NCBI GenBank assembly: GCA_017628675.1
Contig: JAGBYS010000074.1
Span: 1-20,783 of the forward strand
Length of the DNA: 20,783 nucleotides
Direction: 5' to 3'
Source of the DNA: Tidjanibacter sp.
GTDB taxonomy: Bacteria > Bacteroidota > Bacteroidia > Bacteroidales > Rikenellaceae
Part shown: in pieces, positions 7,287 to 14,531 of the stretch
Position numbering within the stretch: position 1 is the stretch's first letter
How the letters are laid out: every line of letters starts with the position of its first letter
The notes under the pieces: generated by a model
What the model was told of the DNA's origin: nothing
The model's input: only the letters and a program-made list of their open reading frames with translations
The model's database searches: none
Translations under genes and position numbers: made by a program

Positions 7287-7294
7287 TACCTTTG
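7287..7294 (+). promoter_or_regulatory. -7 element for the DUF456 gene
   Basis: TACCTTTG is an exact -7 match, the same octamer as the divergent promoter at 7213-7206 (ACAAAGGTA and TACCTTTGT form a 9-bp inverted pair). The start of transcription would be near 7301, about 33 nt before the ATG at 7334. No good -33 element is seen. Confidence 0.6.
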
Positions 7295-7333
7295 TAACAT
7301 AGGAACAGGAAAAAATAAACACACTTTTTTGAT

Positions 7334-7804
7334 ATGCATTGGATGGAAATCGTGGCACTCATTTGTGCCTTCATTGGAATCATAGGTTGCGTTGTGCCCG
7401 TGCTGCCCGGCGTGCCAATTGTCTATGTTGGTATCCTGCTCTGCTTTTGGCAGGGTGCGGCCTTCACTACCACCAACCTTGTGTGGTGGGCCGTTGTGGC
7501 TGTGGGAGTTACGCTGCTGGACAACTTCCTGCCGGCAGTTATGACCAAGAAGTTCGGAGGCTCCAAGGCGGCCTCACGAGGAGCGCTGATTGGTATCTTT
7601 GCGGGTATGTTTTTCGGCCCTCTGGGAATTCTGCTGGGCCCCTTCTTGGGAGCGCTTGTAGGCGAGCTCACCCACGATGGCACCAATAGCGCACGAGCCT
7701 TCAAGGTGGCCTTCGGCTCCTTTGCGGCCTTCCTGCTGGGCACCGGCATAAAACTCATCGCCGCCTTCTACCTCACCCGCATCATCTGGCAACAGGCATT
7801 CTAA
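7334..7804 (+). CDS. DUF456 family membrane protein
   Basis: This 156-residue integral membrane protein has four or five hydrophobic segments. It opens with the family signature, GCVVPVLPGVP after the first helix (about residues 18-28). A Gly-rich middle follows: GGSKAASRGALIG, then GPLGILLGPFLGALVGEL, where glycine-zipper-like helices could pack tightly. Length is normal for DUF456. Its function is unknown in the family. The chosen ATG (7334) fits the promoter at 7287-7294. An in-frame ATG three codons on (7343) is also possible. It is monocistronic and convergent with the DUF4924 gene. Confidence 0.9.
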   Translation: MHWMEIVALICAFIGIIGCVVPVLPGVPIVYVGILLCFWQGAAFTTTNLVWWAVVAVGVTLLDNFLPAVMTKKFGGSKAASRGALIGIFAGMFFGPLGILLGPFLGALVGELTHDGTNSARAFKVAFGSFAAFLLGTGIKLIAAFYLTRIIWQQAF

Positions 7805-7821
7805 GGAGAGGGGGCATAGAT

Positions 7822-7848
7822 GGGGCCTATGGGACTTATAAGACCTTA
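7822..7848. repeat. Degenerate 9-nt tandem units
   Basis: GGGGCCTAT, GGGACTTAT and AAGACCTTA follow each other directly after the DUF456 gene. GGG plus CTATG (7823-7831, bulged C) can also pair with CATAGCCC (7852-7859). A second small stem, CCCAC (7857-7861) with GTGGG (7870-7874), would compete. Confidence 0.4.
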
Positions 7849-7883
7849 AGGCATAGCCCACCCTTGAAAGTGGGGAAATACAG

Positions 7884-7987
7884 AGAACGGAGGGAATTTT
7901 GTACCAAACAAAGTAGCGAGTCCGCAGCTTACTCGAGGTAAGTGAGGAACTCGCTATCTGAAGTTTGGTGCCAAATTCACCCGTTCT
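7884..7987. repeat. 104-nt inverted repeat at convergent gene ends
   Basis: Paired blocks, from outside in: 7884-7890 with 7981-7987 (7 bp), 7894-7899 with 7973-7978 (6 bp), 7901-7909 with 7963-7971 (9 bp, one G-U), 7914-7921 with 7949-7956 (8 bp) and 7928-7932 with 7938-7942 (5 bp), closing on TCGAG. That makes 35 pairs over arms of about 49 nt. The right end runs into the stop codon of the DUF4924 gene. There is no T-tract as in an ordinary terminator. It is much longer than the other terminators here, so a REP/MITE-like element is possible. Confidence 0.85.
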
Positions 7988-8543
7988 ATGCGTTTTCAAA
8001 GAGGTCAAACTCGCCCCGCTCAACCTTGCCATAAATATCGGCGAGAGTGGCGATTGCGGGAGAGATAAGACTCACCACATCTTCGATGGCTCCGGCCTTG
8101 GACTCATCGCCCTTGATGCGGTAGAGCATTGTGGCGTAGAGGGCACGGAAGCAGAGCTCAATATCGCTCACACCGTCGCGTGCGAGGACTATGCGCAAGC
8201 GAGAAAGCTCCTCCTTCAGAGGTGCCCACACGGTGCGATAGTGCGCCCCCGAGGGGAGGCTGAGGAGTTGCAGGTGGAGGTTCTCAACATCGGATATGAG
8301 GTGGAGTGTGTGCGAAAGGTGGCCACCCTCCTCTTTGCCCTCCTCCTTGATGAGCCCCACAAGACTCATATACCACATAAAAATTTGCTGCTTCTCCTGC
8401 TCGCTGCAGTCGTTGGGCTCCACAAGGGAGGTGTAGATAGCCTCGGGGCTGAACCTCAGAGCCCTCAGCAGGTCCTCCAACTGCCACAGGTAGAGGATAT
8501 ATTCGGCGATGTTCTCGCGGCGTTTCTGTTGTGCAATGTACAT
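7986..8543 (-). CDS. DUF4924 family protein
   Basis: This 185-residue soluble, helical protein begins with MYIAQQKRRENIAEYILYLW, the conserved opening of DUF4924, a Bacteroidota family of unknown function. The frame is open upstream to an ATG at 8594. I chose ATG 8543 because family similarity starts exactly there and because an exact -7 element (TATCTTTG, 8571-8564) lies inside the longer reading frame, placing transcription start near 8557. The leader would be only about 14 nt. It contains several conserved-looking acidic and aromatic helices but no catalytic motif that I recognise. It is convergent with DUF456 and divergent from the PspC operon. Confidence 0.88.
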   Translation of the reverse strand: MYIAQQKRRENIAEYILYLWQLEDLLRALRFSPEAIYTSLVEPNDCSEQEKQQIFMWYMSLVGLIKEEGKEEGGHLSHTLHLISDVENLHLQLLSLPSGAHYRTVWAPLKEELSRLRIVLARDGVSDIELCFRALYATMLYRIKGDESKAGAIEDVVSLISPAIATLADIYGKVERGEFDLFENA

Positions 8544-8563
8544 ATCTAAAGGTATTTCGACCA

Positions 8564-8571
8564 CAAAGATA
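8564..8571 (-). promoter_or_regulatory. -7 element of the DUF4924 gene
   Basis: The minus strand reads TATCTTTG, an exact TAnnTTTG. It sits 21-28 bases before the ATG at 8543 and decides the start codon against the longer frame from 8594. No -33 TTTG is seen at the usual spacing. Confidence 0.65.
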
Positions 8572-8681
8572 CTCTTTTTTGCGGAAATCTCCACCTTGTC
8601 CCAAATTTTTGTTTATCGGTGGTAATCAGCCATTTAGACTCACATCACTCCCCCACTCCGAAAAATAATTTTCAAAAATGT

Positions 8682-8724
8682 GGTACTATGTATTGCAAGG
8701 TACTATAAATTTTATATATATTTG
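8682..8724 (+). promoter_or_regulatory. Promoter and candidate operator of the PspC/PadR operon
   Basis: TATATTTG (8717-8724) is an exact -7 element. TTG (8693-8695) precedes it by 21 nt. The octamer GGTACTAT occurs twice (8682-8689 and 8699-8706), flanking the -33 element 17 nt apart. TATAAA (8704-8709) and TTTATA (8711-8716) form an inverted repeat around one base just before the -7 element. These are plausible sites for the PadR regulator encoded in the same operon. No other part of 8544-8788 shows a gene. Confidence 0.6.
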
Positions 8725-8788
8725 TATTACAAAACAGCTATACAACCAAACTTTATAACCAAACAAAACAAGAGAAGTGGAAAGAAAG

Positions 8789-9280
8789 ATGAATGTGAGG
8801 ATTGGCTCGACGGCGTTTCTGATTGAGGAGAGTGCCTACAGGGCTTTGGACGCCTACCTTGCCGACATTCGTTCGCGCGTGGAGCTCTCCTCGGCCGAGG
8901 AGGTGTTGGGCGACCTGGAGATGAGGATTGCCGACCTGCTGAGCGGTTGGCTGGGCGACCCCAACGGTCTGGTGGACATCTACCACATCCGCAAGGTGCA
9001 GGAGGTCATCGGCCGTCCCGAGGAGTTCGGTGAGTTGCGCCGCCCCGAGGGTGGCCATCTCGGCAGAGAGGATGCCCGCAGGAGGCTCTTGAGGACCGCC
9101 GGCGACAAGGTCATTGGTGGCGTGTGTGGAGGCATTGCGCAGTACACCGGCATTGACCCCACCCTGCTGCGTCTGGTCACGATGTTCCTGCTACTGTTTG
9201 GGGGCCTGAGCCTCTGGATCTACATCGTGCTGTGGATCATCATCCCCCTGGACAGAAATGTTTTATACAATAACAAATAA
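8789..9280 (+). CDS. PspC domain protein with N-terminal regulatory domain
   Basis: This protein of 163 residues has two parts. Residues 1-85 (NVRIGSTAFLIEESAYRALDAYL, cut here after 'AYRAL', then AEEVLGDLEMRIADLL and a REVIGRP-like helix) match the soluble N-terminal domain found before PspC in Bacteroidota. Residues 100-155 are the PspC domain: VIGGVCGGIAQYTGIDPTLL, followed by membrane helices at about 127-152 ending in IIPL. PspC is an inner-membrane sensor of envelope stress in the phage-shock system. No pspA is in the window. The start is ATG 8789. A GTG at 8777 is in frame but less likely. It leads a four-gene operon, 15 bp before the next gene. Confidence 0.88.
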   Translation: MNVRIGSTAFLIEESAYRALDAYLADIRSRVELSSAEEVLGDLEMRIADLLSGWLGDPNGLVDIYHIRKVQEVIGRPEEFGELRRPEGGHLGREDARRRLLRTAGDKVIGGVCGGIAQYTGIDPTLLRLVTMFLLLFGGLSLWIYIVLWIIIPLDRNVLYNNK

Positions 9281-9295
9281 GAGCTTTTTTACACT

Positions 9296-9496
9296 ATGGA
9301 AGTGATGAACAACAATAAAAAACTCTATCGAAGCCGTCAGAGGATGATTGGCGGCGTGTGTGGTGGTCTGGCAGAGTTTCTGGACACCGACCCCACCGTC
9401 ATTAGACTCATCGCCGTGGTGCTCTTCTTCCTGCCCCTGCTGCCCGCCGTGCTGTGCTACCTTGTGGCGTGGGCCATAATCCCCGAAAGACCTTAG
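9296..9496 (+). CDS. Small stand-alone PspC domain protein
   Basis: These 66 residues are almost entirely a PspC domain: RMIGGVCGGLAEFLDTDPTV (16-35), then a hydrophobic stretch at about 36-63 that could make two short helices with a Pro-containing turn (LPLLPA), ending in AIIPERP. It duplicates the C-terminal domain of the preceding gene without its N-terminal part, so the two may pair in the membrane. It lies 15 bp after that gene and 4 bp before padR, so it is certainly in the same operon. Confidence 0.9.
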   Translation: MEVMNNNKKLYRSRQRMIGGVCGGLAEFLDTDPTVIRLIAVVLFFLPLLPAVLCYLVAWAIIPERP

Positions 9497-9500
9497 CGAA

Positions 9501-9830
9501 ATGGCAATAAATGTAGACAACACCAAGGCACAGATGCGCAAGGGAATCCTGGAGTACTGCATACTCTCGATTCTCTCGCGCGAGGATAGCTATGCACCCA
9601 AGATTATTGCCGAGCTCAAGGAGGCCGATATGATTGTGGTGGAGGGCACCCTCTACCCTATCCTCACACGCCAGAAAAACCAGGGCCTTCTGACCTACCG
9701 CTGGCAGGAGTCGCCACAGGGCCCGCCACGCAAATACTACTCCCTCACACCCGAAGGCAGAGAGGCACTCCGTCAGCTCGATGCGGAGTGGGATGCGCTG
9801 GTGGCCCAGATTGGCAAAATCCGAGAGTAA
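9501..9830 (+). CDS. PadR family transcriptional regulator
   Basis: This 109-residue winged-helix DNA-binding protein is of the short PadR type. Residues 16-87 contain the domain: LEYCILSILSREDSYAPKII, then VVEGTLYPILTRQKNQGLL (recognition helix region) and the wing PPRKYYSLTPEG. A C-terminal helix (88-108) should form the dimer interface. PadR proteins usually repress their own operon and respond to a ligand or membrane stress. It lies 4 bp after the small pspC gene. The paired GGTACTAT repeats at 8682-8706 are the likeliest operator, by inference. Confidence 0.93.
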   Translation: MAINVDNTKAQMRKGILEYCILSILSREDSYAPKIIAELKEADMIVVEGTLYPILTRQKNQGLLTYRWQESPQGPPRKYYSLTPEGREALRQLDAEWDALVAQIGKIRE

Positions 9831-9878
9831 CACCTTAACTATTAAACTGATATACCCAATTAAAAGAATTGCATAATT

Positions 9879-10253
9879 ATGGAAGTTTTGGATCAGGAGC
9901 AGGGCGGTCAGACTAAGTCCACAGAGAAGCACCCCGCCCCACGGGGAGTAAACATCTTTGCAGGTGTAGTGCTGATAGTCTGCGGACTCGTGTGGCTGGG
10001 CAGCAACTACAACATCCTGGGGCCACAGGTCATCAACACCCTTTTCTCGTGGCAGATGCTCTTGGTGGTAATCGGAGCGTGGATGCTCTGCACGAAAAAT
10101 TATATTATGGGCGGGGCGGTCACACTGCTCGGCGTGGTGCTTGTGGTGGTGGATTATTTCCACATCTACATCTCCTTCGAGAGGTTCGTTTTGCCCCTCC
10201 TGGTGGTCATTGCGGGCGTCGCATTGCTTTTCATCAAGGCGCCCAAACAGTAG
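9879..10253 (+). CDS. LiaI/LiaF-like four-helix membrane protein
   Basis: This 124-residue protein has a polar N-terminal tail (1-22) and four hydrophobic helices (about 24-41, 52-71, 76-93 and 101-119). The pattern of Gly-rich first helix, WLGSNYNI turn, W-Q-M start of helix 2 and a VVDYFHI step matches the transmembrane region shared by LiaI and the N-terminus of LiaF, which sense cell-envelope stress. The C-terminal extracellular domain of LiaF is absent. It is the last gene of the PspC-PspC-PadR operon, 48 bp after padR and before a strong terminator, in keeping with an envelope-stress role. Confidence 0.75.
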   Translation: MEVLDQEQGGQTKSTEKHPAPRGVNIFAGVVLIVCGLVWLGSNYNILGPQVINTLFSWQMLLVVIGAWMLCTKNYIMGGAVTLLGVVLVVVDYFHIYISFERFVLPLLVVIAGVALLFIKAPKQ

Positions 10254-10273
10254 GCAAAGCCTATTCATCAGAT

Positions 10274-10310
10274 AAAAAGGTGGTTTTTCGGCAAGAAAAA
10301 TCACCTTTTT
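10274..10310 (+). terminator. Rho-independent terminator of the PspC/PadR operon
   Basis: A 16-bp stem with one G-U pair (10274-10289 with 10295-10310) closes on GGCAA and ends in a run of five T that is part of the stem. A tiny hairpin, TAGGC/GCCTA (10251-10263), precedes it and overlaps the stop codon. Confidence 0.85.
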
Positions 10311-10342
10311 GCATTCTTACTCGCCAATTATTGCTAACTTTG
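10308..10342 (+). promoter_or_regulatory. Promoter of pheS
   Basis: TAACTTTG at 10335-10342 is an exact -7 element. TTTG at 10308-10311 stands 23 nt upstream, slightly wide for a -33 element, and overlaps the end of the preceding terminator. The leader before ATG 10366 would be about 17 nt. Confidence 0.6.
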
Positions 10343-10365
10343 TGAGTTAATTTAACTACAAAACT

Positions 10366-11394
10366 ATGGCATTAATAGACAAAATCAACGACCTGCTCGG
10401 CAGGATTGAAAATTTTACGCCCGCCTCGGCGGCAGAAATTGAGGATTTCCGTGTGAAAATCCTCGGTCGCAAAGGTGAGCTCAACGACATATTGGAGGAG
10501 TTCAAGACCGTTCCCGCAGAGGAGAAACGCCTCTTGGGCCAGAAGATCAATGCGGTAAAAACCCGTGCTAATGAGCGCATCGCAGAACTCAAGGAGAGGG
10601 CCGACGAGGCACCCGCAGCAAGCGCTTCGAGTGGCGACCTTTCGCGCCCCGCTCTGAACGAGAACCTCGGCTCGCGTCACCCCATATCGCTGGTGCGCAA
10701 CGAGATCTGCGACATCTTCTCGCGCCTGGGTTACACCATCGCCGATGGCCCCGAGATCGAGGACGACTGGCACGTTTTCTCGGCCCTGAACTTCGCCCCC
10801 GAGCACCCCGCACGCGATATGCAGGACACCTTCTTCATTGAGAAGAATCCCGATGTTCTGTTGCGTACCCACACCAGCTCCATCCAGGTGAGGACTATGG
10901 AGCACCAGAAGCCCCCCATCCGTGTAATCTGCCCCGGTAGGGTGTTCCGCAACGAGGCTATCTCGGCTCGCGCACACTGCATCTTCCACCAGATTGAGGG
11001 CCTCTACATCGACGAGAATGTTTCCTTCGCCGATATGAAGCAGTCGCTTCTCTACTTCGCCAAGGAGTTCTTCGGCGAGCAGACCCAGATTCGTATGCGC
11101 CCCTCCTACTTCCCCTTCACCGAGCCTTCGGCCGAGGTGGATGTTTCGTGCAACCTCTGCGGTGGCAAGGGATGTAATGTCTGCAAGGGCACCGGTTGGC
11201 TCGAGATTCTGGGCTGCGGTATGGTAGACCCCAATGTATTGGAGGCCAGCGGCATCGACAGCACCAAGTATAGCGGTTTCGCATTTGGTATGGGTGTTGA
11301 GCGTATCGCAATGCTGAAGTTCGGCGTTAAGGACCTGAGGCTCTACTTCGAGAACGACCTGAGGTTCCTCAGTCAATTCGAGTCGGTACTTTAG
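10366..11394 (+). CDS. pheS: Phenylalanine--tRNA ligase alpha subunit
   Basis: PheS is the catalytic subunit of the alpha2beta2 enzyme that charges tRNA-Phe. It has 342 residues, the normal length. The N-terminal coiled-coil arm that binds tRNA lies at about 1-90. Class II motif 2 is GRVFRNEAISARAHCIFHQIE, broken here at 'HQI' (191-210), and motif 3 is FAFGMGVERIAMLKFGV (305-321). A Cys-rich stretch (C262, C265, C270, C273) before GWLEILGCGMV is common in this enzyme. The gene heads a run of five plus-strand genes. pheT is not here, which suits Bacteroidetes, where the two subunits are often unlinked. Confidence 0.97.
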   Translation: MALIDKINDLLGRIENFTPASAAEIEDFRVKILGRKGELNDILEEFKTVPAEEKRLLGQKINAVKTRANERIAELKERADEAPAASASSGDLSRPALNENLGSRHPISLVRNEICDIFSRLGYTIADGPEIEDDWHVFSALNFAPEHPARDMQDTFFIEKNPDVLLRTHTSSIQVRTMEHQKPPIRVICPGRVFRNEAISARAHCIFHQIEGLYIDENVSFADMKQSLLYFAKEFFGEQTQIRMRPSYFPFTEPSAEVDVSCNLCGGKGCNVCKGTGWLEILGCGMVDPNVLEASGIDSTKYSGFAFGMGVERIAMLKFGVKDLRLYFENDLRFLSQFESVL

Positions 11395-11400
11395 TGTAGA

Positions 11401-11440
11401 GAGGGTCTAATACGCCCCGTTGGGGGAACAAGAAACCCTC
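11401..11440 (+). promoter_or_regulatory. Hairpin between pheS and the TPR gene
   Basis: GAGGGT (11401-11406) pairs with ACCCTC (11435-11440), with an inner CCCC (11415-11418) and GGGG (11422-11425) stem. There is no T-run, so it is not a convincing terminator. It may be an RNA processing or stability element in the 63-bp gap. Confidence 0.4.
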
Positions 11441-11457
11441 GTCGTACTGTGAGAACT

Positions 11458-13230
11458 ATGAATAAAAGAGTTGTTTGGAGCATTATTTTCGTGATGTTTT
11501 GTGCCGTGGGTTGGGCCCAGAAGCCCCAGCGTGGCGCAAAGCACACCACCGCCACACCCCAAGGTGAGGTGGTGCCCGAGTGCTTCGACTCCGACTCGCT
11601 CAAGGTCATCTACTACTACACCGAGGCTGTGAAATATGCAGCCCTCGAAGAGGACGACAAAGCCATAGACTACCTCGAAAAGGTCCTTCAGATTGACTCT
11701 ATTCACGCTGCTGCACACCACCGCATTGGCGAGTACTATGCCGAGCAGAAACAGTATGACAAGGCCCTCAGCCACGCCACCCGTGCAACGCAGGGTGACT
11801 CGCTGAACAACGACTTCCTGAAGGGTTACGGCTATGCGCTCACAATGAAGGGCGAGTACGAAAAGGCCCGCACGGTCTACCGTAGGCTTATTGCCAGGGA
11901 GCCCAAAAACCCCAACCACTACCGTGTGGCGGCCATTCTCTATGCCACAACGGGTATGCCCCATATGGCAATCTCCATCCTCGACTCGGCCGACTACAAG
12001 CTCGGCTACTTTGAGCCGTTGGCGGAGATGAAGAGGGGCTTACTGCTGGATGTGGGACTCCACGGCAGGGCCATCAGGGAGGCGCAAACGATGATTGCCA
12101 ACGACCCCCAGAATATCGAACGCCACCTGGAGCTTGGCGACATTTACGAAAATCTTGGTCGTGACTCGCTGGCCGAGGTGACCTATCGTGACGCACTGAA
12201 GGTTGCACCCGAAAACCTCAAACTGCTGCTACAGCTGAGCGACTTCTACTTCTCGCGAGGTATGGAGAGCGAGTTTCTGGACATCATCCAGCGCATATTC
12301 CGCCTGAACGATGTGCCCGTGGATACGAAGCTTAAGCTCTACGACGAGTTTGTCGTAAGGGACGAGGCCTTCTATCGTCGCAACTTCTTTGCAATTAACA
12401 CCATAGTCGGTGTGCTCCACGTGAAATACCCCCACAACGAGCAGGTCGAGATGCGCTATGCCTACCACCAGATTCGTGCCGGTGAGCTGGACAAGGCGCT
12501 CCAGACATTCAAAAGGCTCGCACGCAGTCCTGAGACCAAGGAGCCCAAAGAGCCACTACTGACGGTTATGAGCATTGAGGATCATCTGGGCCACACGGAC
12601 TCGATGCGCTACTACCTCGATATGGCCATTGAGCGACTGCCCGGCGACTCGGAACTCTACATACGCAAGGCCTACATTGTTGCCGAGGAGGGCGACTCGC
12701 TCCAGGCCGAGCAACTATTCCAGAGGGCTATTGAGGTTGCCCAGGATCCCGTGGCCAAGAGTGAGGCCTATACCGCCCTGGCCGACAACACCTCGGAGTT
12801 CAAGAAGAGCAAGAAGCTCTACAAAAAAGCACTTGAGTACAACCCCAACAACGCCGCGGCGCTGAATAACTGGGCCTACTTTGCCAGCCTTGTGGGCGAC
12901 AACCTGCCCCACGCACTCCAGATGAGCAGTCGAGCCTGTGAGTTGGAGCCTACGAATGCCAACTACCTCGACACCAAGGCGATGATTCTCTTCCTCTTGG
13001 GGCGCAACAAGGAGGCCAAGAAGGTGATGCAGCAGGCCATCTCGCTCGACACCACCAACGATCCCACCTTCCTGCTCCACTATGCCGACATCCTGCTGGC
13101 CAACAATGAGGCCTTCCTGGCGGAGATCTACTACAAGCGAGCAGCCGAGGCGGGCGAGGATGAGCAGCTCATCAAAAAGCGCATCGAGGCACTCAAGAAG
13201 ATGCAATACGAATTGCAAGATAGGAAGTAG
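11458..13230 (+). CDS. Secreted tetratricopeptide-repeat protein
   Basis: This 590-residue protein starts with a signal peptide (MNKR, hydrophobic core 5-17, cut after GWA at 20). A Ser/Thr/Lys-containing linker follows, then consecutive TPR units from about residue 45 to the end. Clear units include AALEEDDKAIDYLEKVLQID, AEQKQYDKALSHATRATQGD, MKGEYEKARTVYRRLIAREP and ALNNWAYFASLVGDNLPHAL. It should form a periplasmic or lipid-facing helical scaffold for a partner protein. I took ATG 11458. A GTG three codons earlier (11449) is in frame. It lies 61 bp before the EnvC-type gene. As I recall, this TPR gene and the M23 gene lie next to each other in other Bacteroidetes, with a DUF4292 lipoprotein gene between them, and that gene is missing here. 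A cell-wall role is inferred from the neighbour only. Confidence 0.88.
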   Translation: MNKRVVWSIIFVMFCAVGWAQKPQRGAKHTTATPQGEVVPECFDSDSLKVIYYYTEAVKYAALEEDDKAIDYLEKVLQIDSIHAAAHHRIGEYYAEQKQYDKALSHATRATQGDSLNNDFLKGYGYALTMKGEYEKARTVYRRLIAREPKNPNHYRVAAILYATTGMPHMAISILDSADYKLGYFEPLAEMKRGLLLDVGLHGRAIREAQTMIANDPQNIERHLELGDIYENLGRDSLAEVTYRDALKVAPENLKLLLQLSDFYFSRGMESEFLDIIQRIFRLNDVPVDTKLKLYDEFVVRDEAFYRRNFFAINTIVGVLHVKYPHNEQVEMRYAYHQIRAGELDKALQTFKRLARSPETKEPKEPLLTVMSIEDHLGHTDSMRYYLDMAIERLPGDSELYIRKAYIVAEEGDSLQAEQLFQRAIEVAQDPVAKSEAYTALADNTSEFKKSKKLYKKALEYNPNNAAALNNWAYFASLVGDNLPHALQMSSRACELEPTNANYLDTKAMILFLLGRNKEAKKVMQQAISLDTTNDPTFLLHYADILLANNEAFLAEIYYKRAAEAGEDEQLIKKRIEALKKMQYELQDRK

Positions 13231-13291
13231 CGGCCCACAAGCGACGCCACCTCCCCCACCCCACCTTACAAACACCCCCTAATAGAGAGGA

Positions 13292-14476
13292 ATGAAGAGG
13301 ATATTGTGCATAATAGCGTTTCTGCTCTCAGGCCTGGTCGCCACAATGGGCCAGACCGTCGACGAGCTGAACGCCCAGATAAAAAAGGCAGAGGAGGCTA
13401 TCGCCAAGAACGAAAGGCTCCTCAAAAACATTGCCGACTCCAAGAAAAGCAACGAGACCGAGGTGAAACTGCTCCGACAGAAGATCAAAAACCGCGAAAC
13501 AATCGTTGCCAACTACAAGAAACAGATAGCCATCATCTCCGACAGCATATCGCTCAAAACCTCGGATGTGAACACAATGCAGGGCGAAATAAACGCCCTG
13601 AAGGATGAGTATGCCCAGATGGTTCGTGCGCTCCACAAGAACTACCTCGTGGGCGCCCCACTCCACTTCATCTTCTCGGCCGAGGATGCCCACACCGCCA
13701 CTCAGCGTATGAACCTGCTGGCCCGCTACAACCGTGCCATCGACGAGAAGACCCGCACCATCACCGAGCAGAGCCTCGCTGTGGAGCAAGAGATAGGTGT
13801 TTTGGACCAGAAAAAGAGCGAGCTGGACAGACTCCGCACCGAGCAACAAAAGGCCTTAAATAAGCTCGCAAACGAGAAAAAACAGCTCGATGCGGCCGCC
13901 AAGAAGCTCGCCAAAGAGGAGAAGCAGATTGCCAAGGAGATCAAAAAGCGCAAAGAGGAGCGCGAGAAGGCCCAGAAATCCATCAAAAAGATAATGGAAG
14001 AGGAGGCGCGCAAGAATAAAAAGAAGGTGAGTGAGCAGGAGCGCAAGGCCATTTCTGTGGCCAATGCCCGCTTCGAGGGGCAGAAGGGTAAGATGATTAT
14101 GCCCGTGGAGGGCGGTGTCATCATTGAGCAGTTTGGCCAACACCCCCACCCCACCCAGAAACATATCACCATAGACAATACGGGCATAAACATCGCCGCT
14201 ACGGCTGGTGCCGAGGTCAAATGTGTGGCCGAAGGCTCGGTGACAAGGGTGATGGTCATCCCCGGTCTGAACCACTGCGTGATGGTCAAGCACGGCGACT
14301 ACTTCACCCTCTATGCCAATATGGCGGCGGTGAGCGTCAGCAAGGGCGACCAGCTCCAGGCGGGCAGCAAGGTGGGCACGCTGGCCACAAGTGACAACCC
14401 CGACGACCACCAACTCCACTTCGAGCTCTGGTATATGACCCTCAAGCAGGACCCCGAGCCCTGGATTGCAAAATAG
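13292..14476 (+). CDS. EnvC-type murein hydrolase activator (degenerate LytM)
   Basis: This 394-residue protein has a signal peptide (1-20, cut near TMG|QT), a long coiled coil (about 22-115 and 150-258, rich in Lys/Glu) and a C-terminal LytM/M23 domain (about 265-390). In active M23 peptidases zinc is held by H-x-x-x-D and H-x-H, with a catalytic His in LYxH. Here these positions read N296, N300, Q374 (with H376 kept in LHFEL), and the LYxH His is N343. The peptidase is therefore almost surely inactive. This is the form of EnvC/NlpD-type proteins, which switch on cell-division amidases rather than cut peptidoglycan themselves. It is exported to the periplasm. It follows the TPR gene in the run that also holds ybeY and mnmG. 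Confidence 0.92.
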   Translation: MKRILCIIAFLLSGLVATMGQTVDELNAQIKKAEEAIAKNERLLKNIADSKKSNETEVKLLRQKIKNRETIVANYKKQIAIISDSISLKTSDVNTMQGEINALKDEYAQMVRALHKNYLVGAPLHFIFSAEDAHTATQRMNLLARYNRAIDEKTRTITEQSLAVEQEIGVLDQKKSELDRLRTEQQKALNKLANEKKQLDAAAKKLAKEEKQIAKEIKKRKEEREKAQKSIKKIMEEEARKNKKKVSEQERKAISVANARFEGQKGKMIMPVEGGVIIEQFGQHPHPTQKHITIDNTGINIAATAGAEVKCVAEGSVTRVMVIPGLNHCVMVKHGDYFTLYANMAAVSVSKGDQLQAGSKVGTLATSDNPDDHQLHFELWYMTLKQDPEPWIAK

Positions 14477-14531
14477 GGGCCCGAGGGACGCATTAACTTA
14501 CGATAGAACAACAACTTAACCATACACAAAA

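Noticed and set aside
8777..8788. GTG start for the first PspC gene
   Set aside because: ATG 8789, four codons later, gives the family-typical N-terminus; the GTG adds only MERK.
10372..11376. 334-codon minus-strand frame opposite pheS
   Set aside because: PheS motifs are complete in the other strand; this is a shadow frame.
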